This document shows, piece after piece, positions 1 through 7,004 of a stretch of DNA of 8,347 bases (position 1 is the stretch's first letter; the number at the start of each line of letters is the position of its first letter). The stretch comes from Methylomonas sp. GTDB taxonomy: Bacteria > Pseudomonadota > Gammaproteobacteria > Methylococcales > Methylomonadaceae. The stretch spans positions 1 to 8,347 of the forward strand of contig JAQTYP010000132.1 in NCBI GenBank assembly GCA_028688235.1. The letters run 5' to 3'. The notes below the pieces were generated by a model. It was not told the DNA's origin. It searched no databases and saw only the letters and a program-made list of their open reading frames with translations. The translations under genes and the position numbers were made by a program.

Positions 1-25
1 ATCCCCATTCTGGAGTTTCGCCGCG

Positions 26-2680
26 TTGACCAAGTTCCGCGCTCCGCAGATGCGCGCATGCATCGTGCCTCGTTTGTCTTTGTTGCAACGCTTGCAGGCC
101 TTGACCGATCGCTGCCGTTTGACACTGGTATGCGCCCCGGCCGGTTTCGGCAAGAGCACTTTGCTCGCCCAATTTGCGGCTCAAGCCGGCCAAGCGGTCG
201 AGACCGTTTGGCTATCGCTGGACGAAGACGACAACGATCCCAACCGCTTGTTTATGTCTCTGCTCGGCGCCTTACGGAAAATTCCGTTGGAATAGCCGGT
301 CGATCCGCAGATTTTGGCCTCGCAGGTGGACAGCGGCGGCGCGGGCGCGAGGGGCGCAGTCGCCGGGCTGATCAATGCGCTGTGCAGCTATCAAGGCGAG
401 CGTTTGCTGTTGATTGCCGACGACCTGCATCGTATCAACGATGCAGGTGCGTTGCGGCTGTTGGATGCGATGATAGACCTCTTGCCCCCGGAAGTCGGGC
501 TCTTGCTAGGGTCGCGTGTCGAGCCGGAACTGTCCTTGCCTCGTTGGCGGGCCCGCAACGAACTGGGCGAATTGCTGGCCTCCGATCTGCAGTTCGACGA
601 AACCGACGCCGTGGCATTTGCCGAAGCCCGTTTTACCGATAGCGTGTCGATTGAATGCGTGCGGCAGGTATTGGCCCGCACTCAAGGTTGGGCGGTTGGT
701 CTGCAATTGATGTTCGGCTCGCTAGCTAAGGCGACAGCCTCGGGCGATGAACTCGCCACCGGCCGGACCGACCGCCATTTGTTCGACTATTTCGCTGCCG
801 AGGTGTTGGCGGAATTGCCGCAGGATTTGCGCGATTTCGTGCTGCAATGTTCCATCTTGCCGGAACTCGACTCGCAGCGTTGCGCCGCCGTCACCGGTCG
901 AAGCGATGCGCGGCTGGTGCTCGACGAATTGTACCGGCGGAACTTGTTCTTGACGGTGCTCGATGAAAAAAAGCCGGTGCTTCGCCTGCACGATTTGTTT
1001 CGCGACTACCTGCAAGGCGAACTGGCGCGGTGTAGTCAGGGATTGATGGAGGTGTTACACGCCAAAGCCGCCGTTGTCGAGCCGGTCACGCCCCGCGCCG
1101 TCACTCATTGGCTCAAGGCTAAGCGCTGGGATGAGGCAGTTGCGTTGATACAACGTTATGCCGAACCGTTGCTGGCCGAGGGGGGCTTCACGATCATCGA
1201 ACGTTGGCTTGCTCAGTTGCCGGAGGAAATGCGAGGACGCCAAGCGGAAGTTGCCCATTTGCAGGCTCTGTGTTACTGGGCGCGCTATGATTTTCAGGGT
1301 ATGCGCGAACCTTTGGAACGGGCCTGCGCCGGCTATCGCCAGCGGGGCGACTCGGTAAGTCTAGCCCGAGCACTGATCGGGCTGGCGCGCTGTTACCAAG
1401 GCTCAGGCGATTTGGCAGCCAGTGCCCGGCTGCTGCAAGAAGCGGACGGCCTCGATCTCGATCTGCATTTGCGCTCGGCCTTTCATTCGGTGAGGGCCTG
1501 GCAAGCGCTGGCCGATGGCCGGCCGGGTGATGTCGCCCCGGCTCTGCAAGCCATGGTCGATGCGGGCGAAGGCGAGCCGACCACCCTGTATCCGGCGGTT
1601 TGCGATGCGTTCAATGGTTTTTTGTGCGGGCTTCCGGGCACACAGGCGCCGCTGAGGCGATTGCGGGAGTTGTGCGCGGCCTGGAGCGAGCGTCAGCCTG
1701 TGCATTGGCAGGTGCAAGCCATGGCTCATATGGCTTGGCCAGATTTCTGGCGCGGCGAGCGCGTGTCGACATTGGCGGCGTCCGAAGCCCAAACGTTTTT
1801 TTTGCGGAGCATGGAAGCCCTACCGCAATTGCGTATAAATCTGAACCAACTGAATTGTTGGATATTGGCGGCGGACGGCGAGTTTGAGCAAGCCGCGAAC
1901 ATGGAAATGCGGAACCAGAAAATTTTCGATTCCCCGGAATTCAGATCGCTAGCGCCTACTTGGCTACGGCTCATTGCCGTTGTTATGGCCAGTGTCTATT
2001 GGATGGCTCAAGATGTCCAGGGATTCGGAGAAATATTGCCCACACTGGAACCGGCAAGACGGCCGGAAGAGTGGCCGGTGATCGATACCGCTAGAGCCCT
2101 GGCAAAAGGCCAATTTGCCCTGTTGAGCGGTCGGCTGGATCAGGCAGAAGCCGAGTTATTGCTTGCTTGCGAGCTATATAAATTCTGGCGCCTACCCATT
2201 TTTATGGGCAATCCCTCCACTAGTCTCGCGCTGTTGCGCCTGGCTCGGGGCGATGCCGGCGCGGCCTGGGCCGAATTCAAGCCGGTATTGAAAGAAGCCG
2301 TAGTTGAGGACTGTATAGGTCCCTTGTTGCTGGAACCCAGGGAGCCCTTGGCCCGTTTGCTGGCGTTGATACCGTCTGCGGAGCGGGATGGTTACGAGGC
2401 GATACTGGCGAGGTTGGCCGCTTGGCATTCGGCGCCCTTGTCATCGGTCGCGTCTGACGGCGACATTTCGCGTCGGCTGTCGGAACGCGAATTGGAAGTG
2501 CTGCAACGCATCGCCGGCGGCGACAGTAACAAGCAAATCGCGCGGACGCTGGCGCTCAGCCCGCACACCGTCAAACGCCATGTCGCCAATATCCTAGGCA
2601 AACTCGATGTCGCCACGCGCCGCCAGGCGGCGGTCTGGTGGGGCGAACGCTACGGCGCTGCCGGTTATCCCGATCGGTAA
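26..2680 (+). pseudogene. MalT-like LuxR-family STAND ATPase regulator, interrupted by one in-frame amber codon
   Basis: Family role: an ATP-dependent transcriptional activator that binds an inducer with a helical-repeat sensor and DNA with a C-terminal LuxR helix-turn-helix. Reading through TAG 293-295 gives about 884 codons, near the usual MalT length of about 900. Seen in order (numbered from TTG 26): the N-terminal VPR..LL..L motif, Walker A APAGFGKST (37-45), Walker B LLLIADD (about 127-133), a long helical TPR-like region (about 250-700), and a LuxR HTH (about 818-872) with LSERELEVL, SNKQIA and HTVKRHVANI. Both halves are in the same frame and the junction region matches the family, so a single nonsense change (or a sequencing error) is the simplest explanation. 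The downstream half could be expressed alone only without Walker A and so is probably inactive. Start: TTG 26 has GGAG at 12-15, but the frame is open to the window edge, so the true start may lie outside. The ligand and targets cannot be read from sequence. It lies upstream of two PEP-CTERM genes on the same strand; a regulatory link is only possible. Confidence 0.85.
293..295 (+). other. Premature in-frame TAG in the LuxR regulator
   Basis: The TAG follows codons for ..RKIPLE. The same frame then continues with P-V-D-P-Q-I-L-A-S-Q without another stop until TAA at 2678-2680. The sequence beyond the stop is normal regulator sequence leading to Walker B. A CAG-to-TAG or TGG-to-TAG change would explain it. 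The base after the stop is C. Confidence 0.85.
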
Positions 2681-2703
2681 ATTCCTCCAAGATACGGCCT
2701 CTC

Positions 2704-2729
2704 GGCAAGGCGGAGTTTTGCCTTTAGCC
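2704..2729 (+). terminator. Weak hairpin downstream of the LuxR regulator
   Basis: AAGGC (2707-2711) can pair with GCCTT (2720-2724) across an 8-nt loop. GGC (2704-2706) can pair with GCC (2727-2729) if TA at 2725-2726 is bulged. It lies 24 bp after the regulator's stop, but no T-tract follows, so rho-independent termination is doubtful. Confidence 0.2.
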
Positions 2730-2746
2730 AACCCGTTTAACGGCCC

Positions 2747-2836
2747 CGAATGGCCCATTTTTTCCGCCCGCATGGCTCTTTTGGAATGTTTCGGGCGATG
2801 CGTGCCTTATCTCGCTTGCCGATAATACCCCTAACC
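2747..2836 (+). repeat. Shared leader element, copy A (upstream of first PEP-CTERM gene)
   Basis: This stretch aligns with 4561-4651 at about 70 of 91 columns by hand, with one 1-nt gap. It has four conserved blocks: a perfect 19-mer CGAATGGCCCATTTTTTCC (2747-2765), CATGGCT, a perfect 13-mer GGCGATGCGTGCC, and AATACCCC followed by AACC. Both copies have the same orientation and each precedes a gene for an exported protein with a PEP-CTERM-type tail. Copy A ends 166 bp before the ATG of its gene. It does not encode a conserved peptide that I can find. It could be a promoter plus operator or a transcribed RNA leader. Confidence 0.8.
2751..2766 (+). promoter_or_regulatory. Candidate sigma-54-like (-24/-12) promoter, copy A
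   Basis: TGGCCC-N5-TTTCC resembles the sigma-54 consensus TGGCAC-N5-TTGCW with correct spacing. However, the -12 GC dinucleotide is CC here, a mismatch at a normally conserved base, and the -24 part has C for A. The site lies within the 19-mer conserved in front of both PEP-CTERM genes. PEP-CTERM genes are known to be under PrsK/PrsR and RpoN control in other bacteria. If used, transcription would start near 2777, leaving a leader of about 226 nt. Confidence 0.3.
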
Positions 2837-2858
2837 ATGCACGGGATATTGCGAACCT

Positions 2859-2957
2859 ATGAAAACAACGCTGTTTCAGGCCGAGGCCAAGGGGGCAATG
2901 AAGATGCTGGTTAAATTAATAGCGCAGCCTCAGCAGATAGGGAAAGTCATTAAGTGA
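2859..2957 (+). CDS. Possible 32-aa small ORF in the leader of the first PEP-CTERM gene
   Basis: ATG 2859 to TGA 2955-2957 would encode a basic 32-residue peptide beginning MKTTLFQAEAKG. No Shine-Dalgarno sequence precedes it. The matching stretch in the second leader (from about 4645) looks related at the nucleotide level but does not keep the start codon or the frame. This argues that it is leader sequence rather than a gene. I recognise no family. Confidence 0.12.
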   Translation: MKTTLFQAEAKGAMKMLVKLIAQPQQIGKVIK

Positions 2958-2987
2958 GGTAGCCAAAATTTTACGGTTTTTTCTACC
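2958..2987 (+). other. Hairpin just upstream of the first PEP-CTERM gene
   Basis: GGTAG (2958-2962) pairs with CTACC (2983-2987). A CC/TT internal mismatch follows, then AAAA/TTTT pairing around loop TTTTACGG. It ends 3 bp before the weak ribosome-binding site GGGAA (2991-2995) and 15 bp before ATG 3003. It could affect translation or mRNA stability. It is not followed by a T-tract, so it is not a typical terminator. Confidence 0.3.
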
Positions 2988-3002
2988 AACGGGAATCCCT
3001 CT

Positions 3003-4469
3003 ATGAAACGCAGATTACCTCAGCGCACCGGCAGCTTGATCGGCACCGGCGTACTTTCTTTAATTTTCAGTGGCATGGCGCATGCGGATACCGCTAGGCT
3101 AGGTAACGCCGACTGGGAAATCACCTTGAGCAACGCCGGCTATTCGGACGCCCTATTCGACCAGACCCCCGGCTATGTAGGCCGCGAATACCTGTCGGGC
3201 GAATGGGGCGCGGCAGTAGGCTACAGCAAAAACGGCGCCACGGTGAAACCCACTTGGCTGGAACGCGACTTCGTTTTTCCGGATTGGACAACCAACTCTA
3301 ATTTTTCGACCATGGATGCTATTCATAACACCGTCAGCGACGCGGACGGCGTCGTAAGCAGCGCGGCATCCACCATCGCCAATTCCGACATGCAGATCGC
3401 ACAAAGCTTTCAAGTGGTCGACACCTTGACCGGTACGCCTATAGGCTTGGCCGCGGCGTCGGCCGGCGGCGAAGGGCGTTCGTTCATGTCTAATCGCTAT
3501 GTATTGATGCAATCCTACAGCATCACCAATACCAGCACGGACACCTTGAATAATCTGCAGTTCTTCCAATTGTTGCATGGCATGCATTCTCAAGCCGGCG
3601 TTTACGACAACCGCGGCTATGCCGGCGCCTATTCCGATTACCGCCATGACATCACCCTGCACGGCAACGACAACGGCGTGGGCCGCCAAGTGGACTATAT
3701 CAGCCTTAGCAGTTCGCAAGCGCCGACCGCCTTCGAAATCGGCCATTACGGGGTGGAAGGAAATGGCATAGATGACCACTCGCAAGGCAAGCCCAGTGTC
3801 GGCACACATATATCGGTAGAACAAAACGCACTGAACAATAACGACGAATTCGCGCCCGAAAATCCCTGGGTCGCCGGCGCCGAACGTTGGGACATGGCGT
3901 CTCTGGCGCCGGGCGAGACCAAGACCTTGACTGTGATGCTGAGTCTATTGACCGGTTGGCGGGTGGATGCCGACACCAATACCGGCATCGTCAACGGCTT
4001 CTCAAACAACAGCGGACCATCGCTCGGCAGCGTCGGCTATGAATTTACAGGCGCCCATAGCGCCGGGCAATTTTTTGCCCGCTACGACCAGGAAGACGCC
4101 GATATTGTCCAAAAATTGATCGCCAAAGGCGAGATCGGCGCCCCCACGTTCTCGGTTCCCGGCGACAGGCTGCAACTTTTCGGAGTGGACTTCGACGGCG
4201 AGTTTACAGGCTTGTTGAAATTGACTTTCGGCTTTGATTCTTCGCTGTTTGCCGGCATCGACGAATCGCTGCTGAGAGTCTTCCAGTGGAAGAACAATCG
4301 CTGGGAAAACTTAGGCGGCACAGCCTCGCTTGACGACGGTACCATCACGATCCATACCGATAGCCTTTCGCACTTCGCGGTCGCAGCGGTACCTGTTCCC
4401 GGCGCCGTTTGGCTGTTCGGCTCCGGCTTGCTTGGCCTCGGCATGTTGAGAAAACGCCAGGAAGCCTAA
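3003..4469 (+). CDS. Secreted protein of unknown function with PEP-CTERM (VPVP-type) sorting signal
   Basis: This 488-residue protein is probably exported by Sec and sorted by an exosortase to the cell surface or extracellular matrix. Seen: a signal peptide with basic MKRR, a hydrophobic core and likely cleavage AHA-D at 28/29. The mature region (29 to about 390) is rich in Asn, Thr, Ser and Gly. A segment at about 394-460 has the pattern of a small beta domain common in surface proteins (..LLRVFQW..RW..LGG...DDGTITI.TDSLSHFAV). The tail (463-488) is VPVPGAVWLF, a hydrophobic helix, then RKRQEA, matching the tripartite PEP-CTERM/VPLPA-like layout. I see no cysteine and no recognisable catalytic motif. 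The main domain is unassigned. The start is ATG 3003 with weak GGGAA 7 nt upstream; it fits the signal peptide exactly. It has its own leader (shared element 2747-2836) and its own terminator, so it is probably monocistronic. Confidence 0.93.
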   Translation: MKRRLPQRTGSLIGTGVLSLIFSGMAHADTARLGNADWEITLSNAGYSDALFDQTPGYVGREYLSGEWGAAVGYSKNGATVKPTWLERDFVFPDWTTNSNFSTMDAIHNTVSDADGVVSSAASTIANSDMQIAQSFQVVDTLTGTPIGLAAASAGGEGRSFMSNRYVLMQSYSITNTSTDTLNNLQFFQLLHGMHSQAGVYDNRGYAGAYSDYRHDITLHGNDNGVGRQVDYISLSSSQAPTAFEIGHYGVEGNGIDDHSQGKPSVGTHISVEQNALNNNDEFAPENPWVAGAERWDMASLAPGETKTLTVMLSLLTGWRVDADTNTGIVNGFSNNSGPSLGSVGYEFTGAHSAGQFFARYDQEDADIVQKLIAKGEIGAPTFSVPGDRLQLFGVDFDGEFTGLLKLTFGFDSSLFAGIDESLLRVFQWKNNRWENLGGTASLDDGTITIHTDSLSHFAVAAVPVPGAVWLFGSGLLGLGMLRKRQEA

Positions 4470-4481
4470 GCCCCCGTATCG

Positions 4482-4527
4482 CCCTTCTTCGGAGAGCTGA
4501 AACGCTGGTCCGAAGAAGGGACTTTTA
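4482..4527 (+). terminator. Strong rho-independent-type terminator after the first PEP-CTERM gene
   Basis: A perfect 12-bp inverted repeat, CCCTTCTTCGGA (4482-4493) and TCCGAAGAAGGG (4509-4520), encloses a 15-nt loop. AC and TTTT (4523-4526) follow. It lies 12 bp after the stop codon. The T-tract is short, but the stem is strong and GC-anchored. It separates the two PEP-CTERM genes into different transcripts. Confidence 0.8.
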
Positions 4528-4560
4528 AAGCAAATTCGCCCCTTGCCGCCGCACGGTCGC

Positions 4561-4651
4561 CGAATGGCCCATTTTTTCCTGGCCTCATGGCTATTTTGCT
4601 CTTATTCAGGCGATGCGTGCCAATTTCGGCTGACCGCCAATACCCCCAACC
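4561..4651 (+). repeat. Shared leader element, copy B (upstream of second PEP-CTERM gene)
   Basis: This is the second copy of the element at 2747-2836, in the same orientation, with the perfect 19-mer at 4561-4579 and the 13-mer GGCGATGCGTGCC at 4609-4621. It begins 40 bp after the terminator stem and ends 102 bp before the ATG of the HAF-repeat gene. Similarity may continue weakly beyond 4651 (AACCT.TGAAAA.. and GGC.AAGGC..AATGAA are found in both leaders) if copy A carries an extra segment of about 22 nt. Confidence 0.8.
4565..4580 (+). promoter_or_regulatory. Candidate sigma-54-like (-24/-12) promoter, copy B
   Basis: TGGCCC-N5-TTTCCT fits TGGCAC-N5-TTGCW in spacing and at most positions. 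It has the same G-to-C mismatch in the -12 dinucleotide as copy A. Use of this site would start transcription near 4591, downstream of the terminator, with a leader of about 163 nt that contains the remaining conserved blocks. Confidence 0.3.
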
Positions 4652-4743
4652 TTGAAAAACTGCGCGAAGGCTAAGGCAAAGAGATGCAATGAATCGCGTT
4701 TAGTAAAAAGCCTCGCTAGCTCGTTTTTTGATGTATTGAATTT

Positions 4744-4749
4744 AAGGAG
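4744..4749 (+). promoter_or_regulatory. Ribosome-binding site that decides the start of the HAF-repeat gene
   Basis: AAGGAG lies 4 nt before ATG 4754. The same frame is open back to TTG 4652, but that extension would add 34 residues with no ribosome-binding site and would bury the signal peptide. ATG 4754 gives a normal secretion signal. Confidence 0.85.
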
Positions 4750-4753
4750 TACT

Positions 4754-6994
4754 ATGAACACCACCCAAATATACCGCGCCAAATCTAACCGACTTGCCGT
4801 CGCCATCCTGATGGCGATGGGCGGTGGCGCCCAGGCAACACCCTTCGTATTGACCGATCTTGGAACCTTGGGCGGTACACGAAACTATGTCTATGGTCTG
4901 AACAACAGCGGTCAGGTTGTTGGGACTGCGCACACTGCTGACGAAACCGTTTTCCATGCTGTCGTCAGCGATGCTAACGGCGGGGCGCAGCATGATCTCG
5001 GTACGCTTGGTGGCTCCATAAGTTGGGGTCTTGCCATCAACAATAGCGGCCGAGTCGCAGGGCAATCTTACACTGAGGGCGATGCCTCCACCCAGGCTTT
5101 CATCGGTAACGCTAACGGGGGGGCTTTGCGTAACCTAGGTACCTTGGGCGGCACTATGAGCGGAGTTGGTGGCATCGACAGCAGCGGTCGGGTCGTCGGG
5201 TGGTCTGCGTCTACCGGTAATAGCGCAGCACACGCTTTCATCAGCGACGCCAACGGCGGGAGTCTGCATGACCTCGGTACGCTTGGTGGTTCTTCAAGCT
5301 ACGCCAACGCTATCAACGACAGCGGTCAGGTTGCAGGAACATCTGACACAAACGGCAATGCCGGCATGCACGCTTTCATCAGCGCAGCCAATGGCGGGGC
5401 TCTACGTGACCTCGGTACGCTGGGCGGCAAATATAGCTCCGCCATCGCCATCAATAACAGCGGCCAGGTCGCAGGGGTTGCCGCAACCACCGGCGATGTT
5501 GCCAACCACGCCTTCGTCAGCGACGCCAACGGCGGAGCGCTGCGCGACTTAGGCACATTCGGCGGTACCAATAGTATTGCCTACGGTATAAACAGTAGCG
5601 GCCAGGTCGTGGGGGGAGCCGACACTGTTGAGGGCTCCCACGCCTTCCTCTATACCGGCACAAAGATGGTCGACCTGACCGTTCTGACCGGAAATAATTC
5701 TTTATTCGACGCAAGAGCGATCAACGACTTTGGGCAGATTGCGGTCAACGGCGGGCACGGTTTTCTGCTGACCCTCAACCCCACCTGGTCGGCCAACGGC
5801 AGCGGCAATTGGGAGAATGCGGCCAACTGGAACTTCGGCGGCGCGGGCGCTCTGAATGGTTTGACGCCCGGTAATCCGCACGACGTGGCGATTCATTCCG
5901 CCACCGCCGCCAATATTTCGGGGCCCTCCGCCAATACCCGAGTGCGCTCATTGGCCTTGGGCGGCGCCGGCAGTTCCTCGGTGGCCTTGAACCTGAGCAG
6001 CGGCACGCTGGCGGCCAACGATGGCGTCGCCATCCACGCCAACGGCACGCTCGGCGGTAGCGGCATCCTGCAGGGGACGGTGACTAACGCCGGTCAGATT
6101 CAGGTCACCTGCGGCAACCGATTGCAGTTGACCGGAGCCGGCACCACCAATACCGGCACCGTCAGCGTGCTCGGCACTGCCTTCAATCCCGCCGAGCTGG
6201 ATCACAGCGGCGAATTCAAAAATAGCGCAGGCGGCCGATTGGTCCTGCAAAACGCTTTATACCGGGGCGGCGGCACGGCGACTCAAGGAGAGGGCAGTTC
6301 GCCCACCACGATCACCGGCGGGCTTAACAATGCCGGGCAGATACTGGTGACGGGCAGCGACAACAATATCTTCGGCGCCATCGACCAAGTGGCGGGCGGG
6401 CAACTCATCGTCTCCGGCAACGGTAACGCCACCTTTTACGATACCATCAAGAATAACGGCATAGTCAAAGTCTCCGCCGGTAGTACCGCAACCTTCTTCG
6501 GCCTGGTCACGGGCGCGGGCTCTTACGCCGGCACCGGCACCTCGTTCTACGAAGGAGGATTCCACGTCGGCAACAGCCCGGCCGTTATCAACATCGACAA
6601 TGTCAGCATTTTCGATACTTCCTCGATTCTAAGCATGGATTTGGCCGGGCTGACGCCGGGCGGCTGCGCCCCCGGCGATTGCGCTCATTACGCGCACATC
6701 AATTTCAACAACGATGTGAAGTTCAACGGCGGCGAACTCAGGATCAGTTTGTACAACGATTTTGTGCCTTTGGTTGGCGAAATCTTCAATCTGTTCAGCT
6801 TCAACTCGACGCATAGCGGCAGTTTCAACACCTTGAGCTTGCCGACTCTGGCCGAGGGATTGAGGTGGAACACCGACCAGCTATACAGCAAGGGACAGTT
6901 GTCGGTTGCCGCGGTGCCCTTGCCGACCGCCGCCTGGCTATTCCTTTCCTCGCTACTGGGCCTCTTGGGATTGAATAAGAGAAGCCGCCGGTAA
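4754..6994 (+). CDS. HAF-repeat secreted protein with VPLP-type PEP-CTERM sorting signal
   Basis: This is a 746-residue exported surface or matrix protein; no enzymatic motif is seen. Seen in order: a signal peptide with likely cleavage AQA-T at 28/29; six HAF-type repeats (35-306) and a degenerate seventh (307-341), with pattern DLGTLGG..(10 aa)..SGQVVG..HAF; then a Gly/Asn/Thr-rich beta-strand region (about 345-715) opening with GSGNWENAANW, as in PEP-CTERM and autotransporter passenger-like proteins, and ending with GGFHVGNSPAV...LAGLTPG...GLRW...GQLSV. The tail (721-746) is VPLPTAAWLF, a hydrophobic helix, then NKRSRR. Three cysteines are seen (about 453, 638 and 643); the last two form a C-x4-C insert that could make a disulfide. 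HAF repeats are known as extracellular repeats of unclear function, and a structural, adhesive or matrix role is inferred. The gene has its own leader element and lies downstream of a terminator, so it is probably monocistronic. Confidence 0.93.
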   Translation: MNTTQIYRAKSNRLAVAILMAMGGGAQATPFVLTDLGTLGGTRNYVYGLNNSGQVVGTAHTADETVFHAVVSDANGGAQHDLGTLGGSISWGLAINNSGRVAGQSYTEGDASTQAFIGNANGGALRNLGTLGGTMSGVGGIDSSGRVVGWSASTGNSAAHAFISDANGGSLHDLGTLGGSSSYANAINDSGQVAGTSDTNGNAGMHAFISAANGGALRDLGTLGGKYSSAIAINNSGQVAGVAATTGDVANHAFVSDANGGALRDLGTFGGTNSIAYGINSSGQVVGGADTVEGSHAFLYTGTKMVDLTVLTGNNSLFDARAINDFGQIAVNGGHGFLLTLNPTWSANGSGNWENAANWNFGGAGALNGLTPGNPHDVAIHSATAANISGPSANTRVRSLALGGAGSSSVALNLSSGTLAANDGVAIHANGTLGGSGILQGTVTNAGQIQVTCGNRLQLTGAGTTNTGTVSVLGTAFNPAELDHSGEFKNSAGGRLVLQNALYRGGGTATQGEGSSPTTITGGLNNAGQILVTGSDNNIFGAIDQVAGGQLIVSGNGNATFYDTIKNNGIVKVSAGSTATFFGLVTGAGSYAGTGTSFYEGGFHVGNSPAVINIDNVSIFDTSSILSMDLAGLTPGGCAPGDCAHYAHINFNNDVKFNGGELRISLYNDFVPLVGEIFNLFSFNSTHSGSFNTLSLPTLAEGLRWNTDQLYSKGQLSVAAVPLPTAAWLFLSSLLGLLGLNKRSRR
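4856..5776 (+). repeat. Intragenic tandem repeat, 138-bp period (HAF repeats)
   Basis: Units begin at 4856, 4994, 5132, 5270, 5408 and 5546. The first five are exactly 138 bp (46 codons), the sixth is 126 bp, and a degenerate seventh runs 5672-5776. Phrases such as CTCGGTACGCT and AGCGACGCCAACGGCGG recur almost unchanged at DNA level. This suggests the array grew by in-frame duplication rather than only by protein-level convergence. The constant spacing keeps the frame and the repeat fold. Confidence 0.9.
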
Positions 6995-7004
6995 CTGGTT
7001 GATT

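Noticed and set aside
2607..2825. 72-codon plus-strand open frame overlapping the end of the LuxR gene
   Set aside because: It starts inside the conserved HTH coding region in another frame and runs over the shared leader element; no protein motif.
2797..2836. Cyclic-di-GMP (GEMM) riboswitch in the leader, suggested by TTGCCGAT
   Set aside because: The conserved GEMM core (GGGCAAACC and GACGCAAAGCC-type segments) is not present in either leader.
3153..3824. 223-codon open frame on the minus strand inside the first PEP-CTERM gene
   Set aside because: It lies entirely antisense to a gene with signal peptide and sorting signal. Its product has no recognisable motif and looks like a GC-rich shadow frame.
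4652..4753. 34-residue N-terminal extension of the HAF protein from TTG 4652
   Set aside because: No ribosome-binding site, and it would place the signal peptide internally. ATG 4754 has AAGGAG just upstream.
4856..5776. CRISPR-like array suggested by regularly spaced repeats
   Set aside because: The periodicity is 138 bp, in frame, and encodes HAF repeats; there are no short identical repeats with unique spacers.
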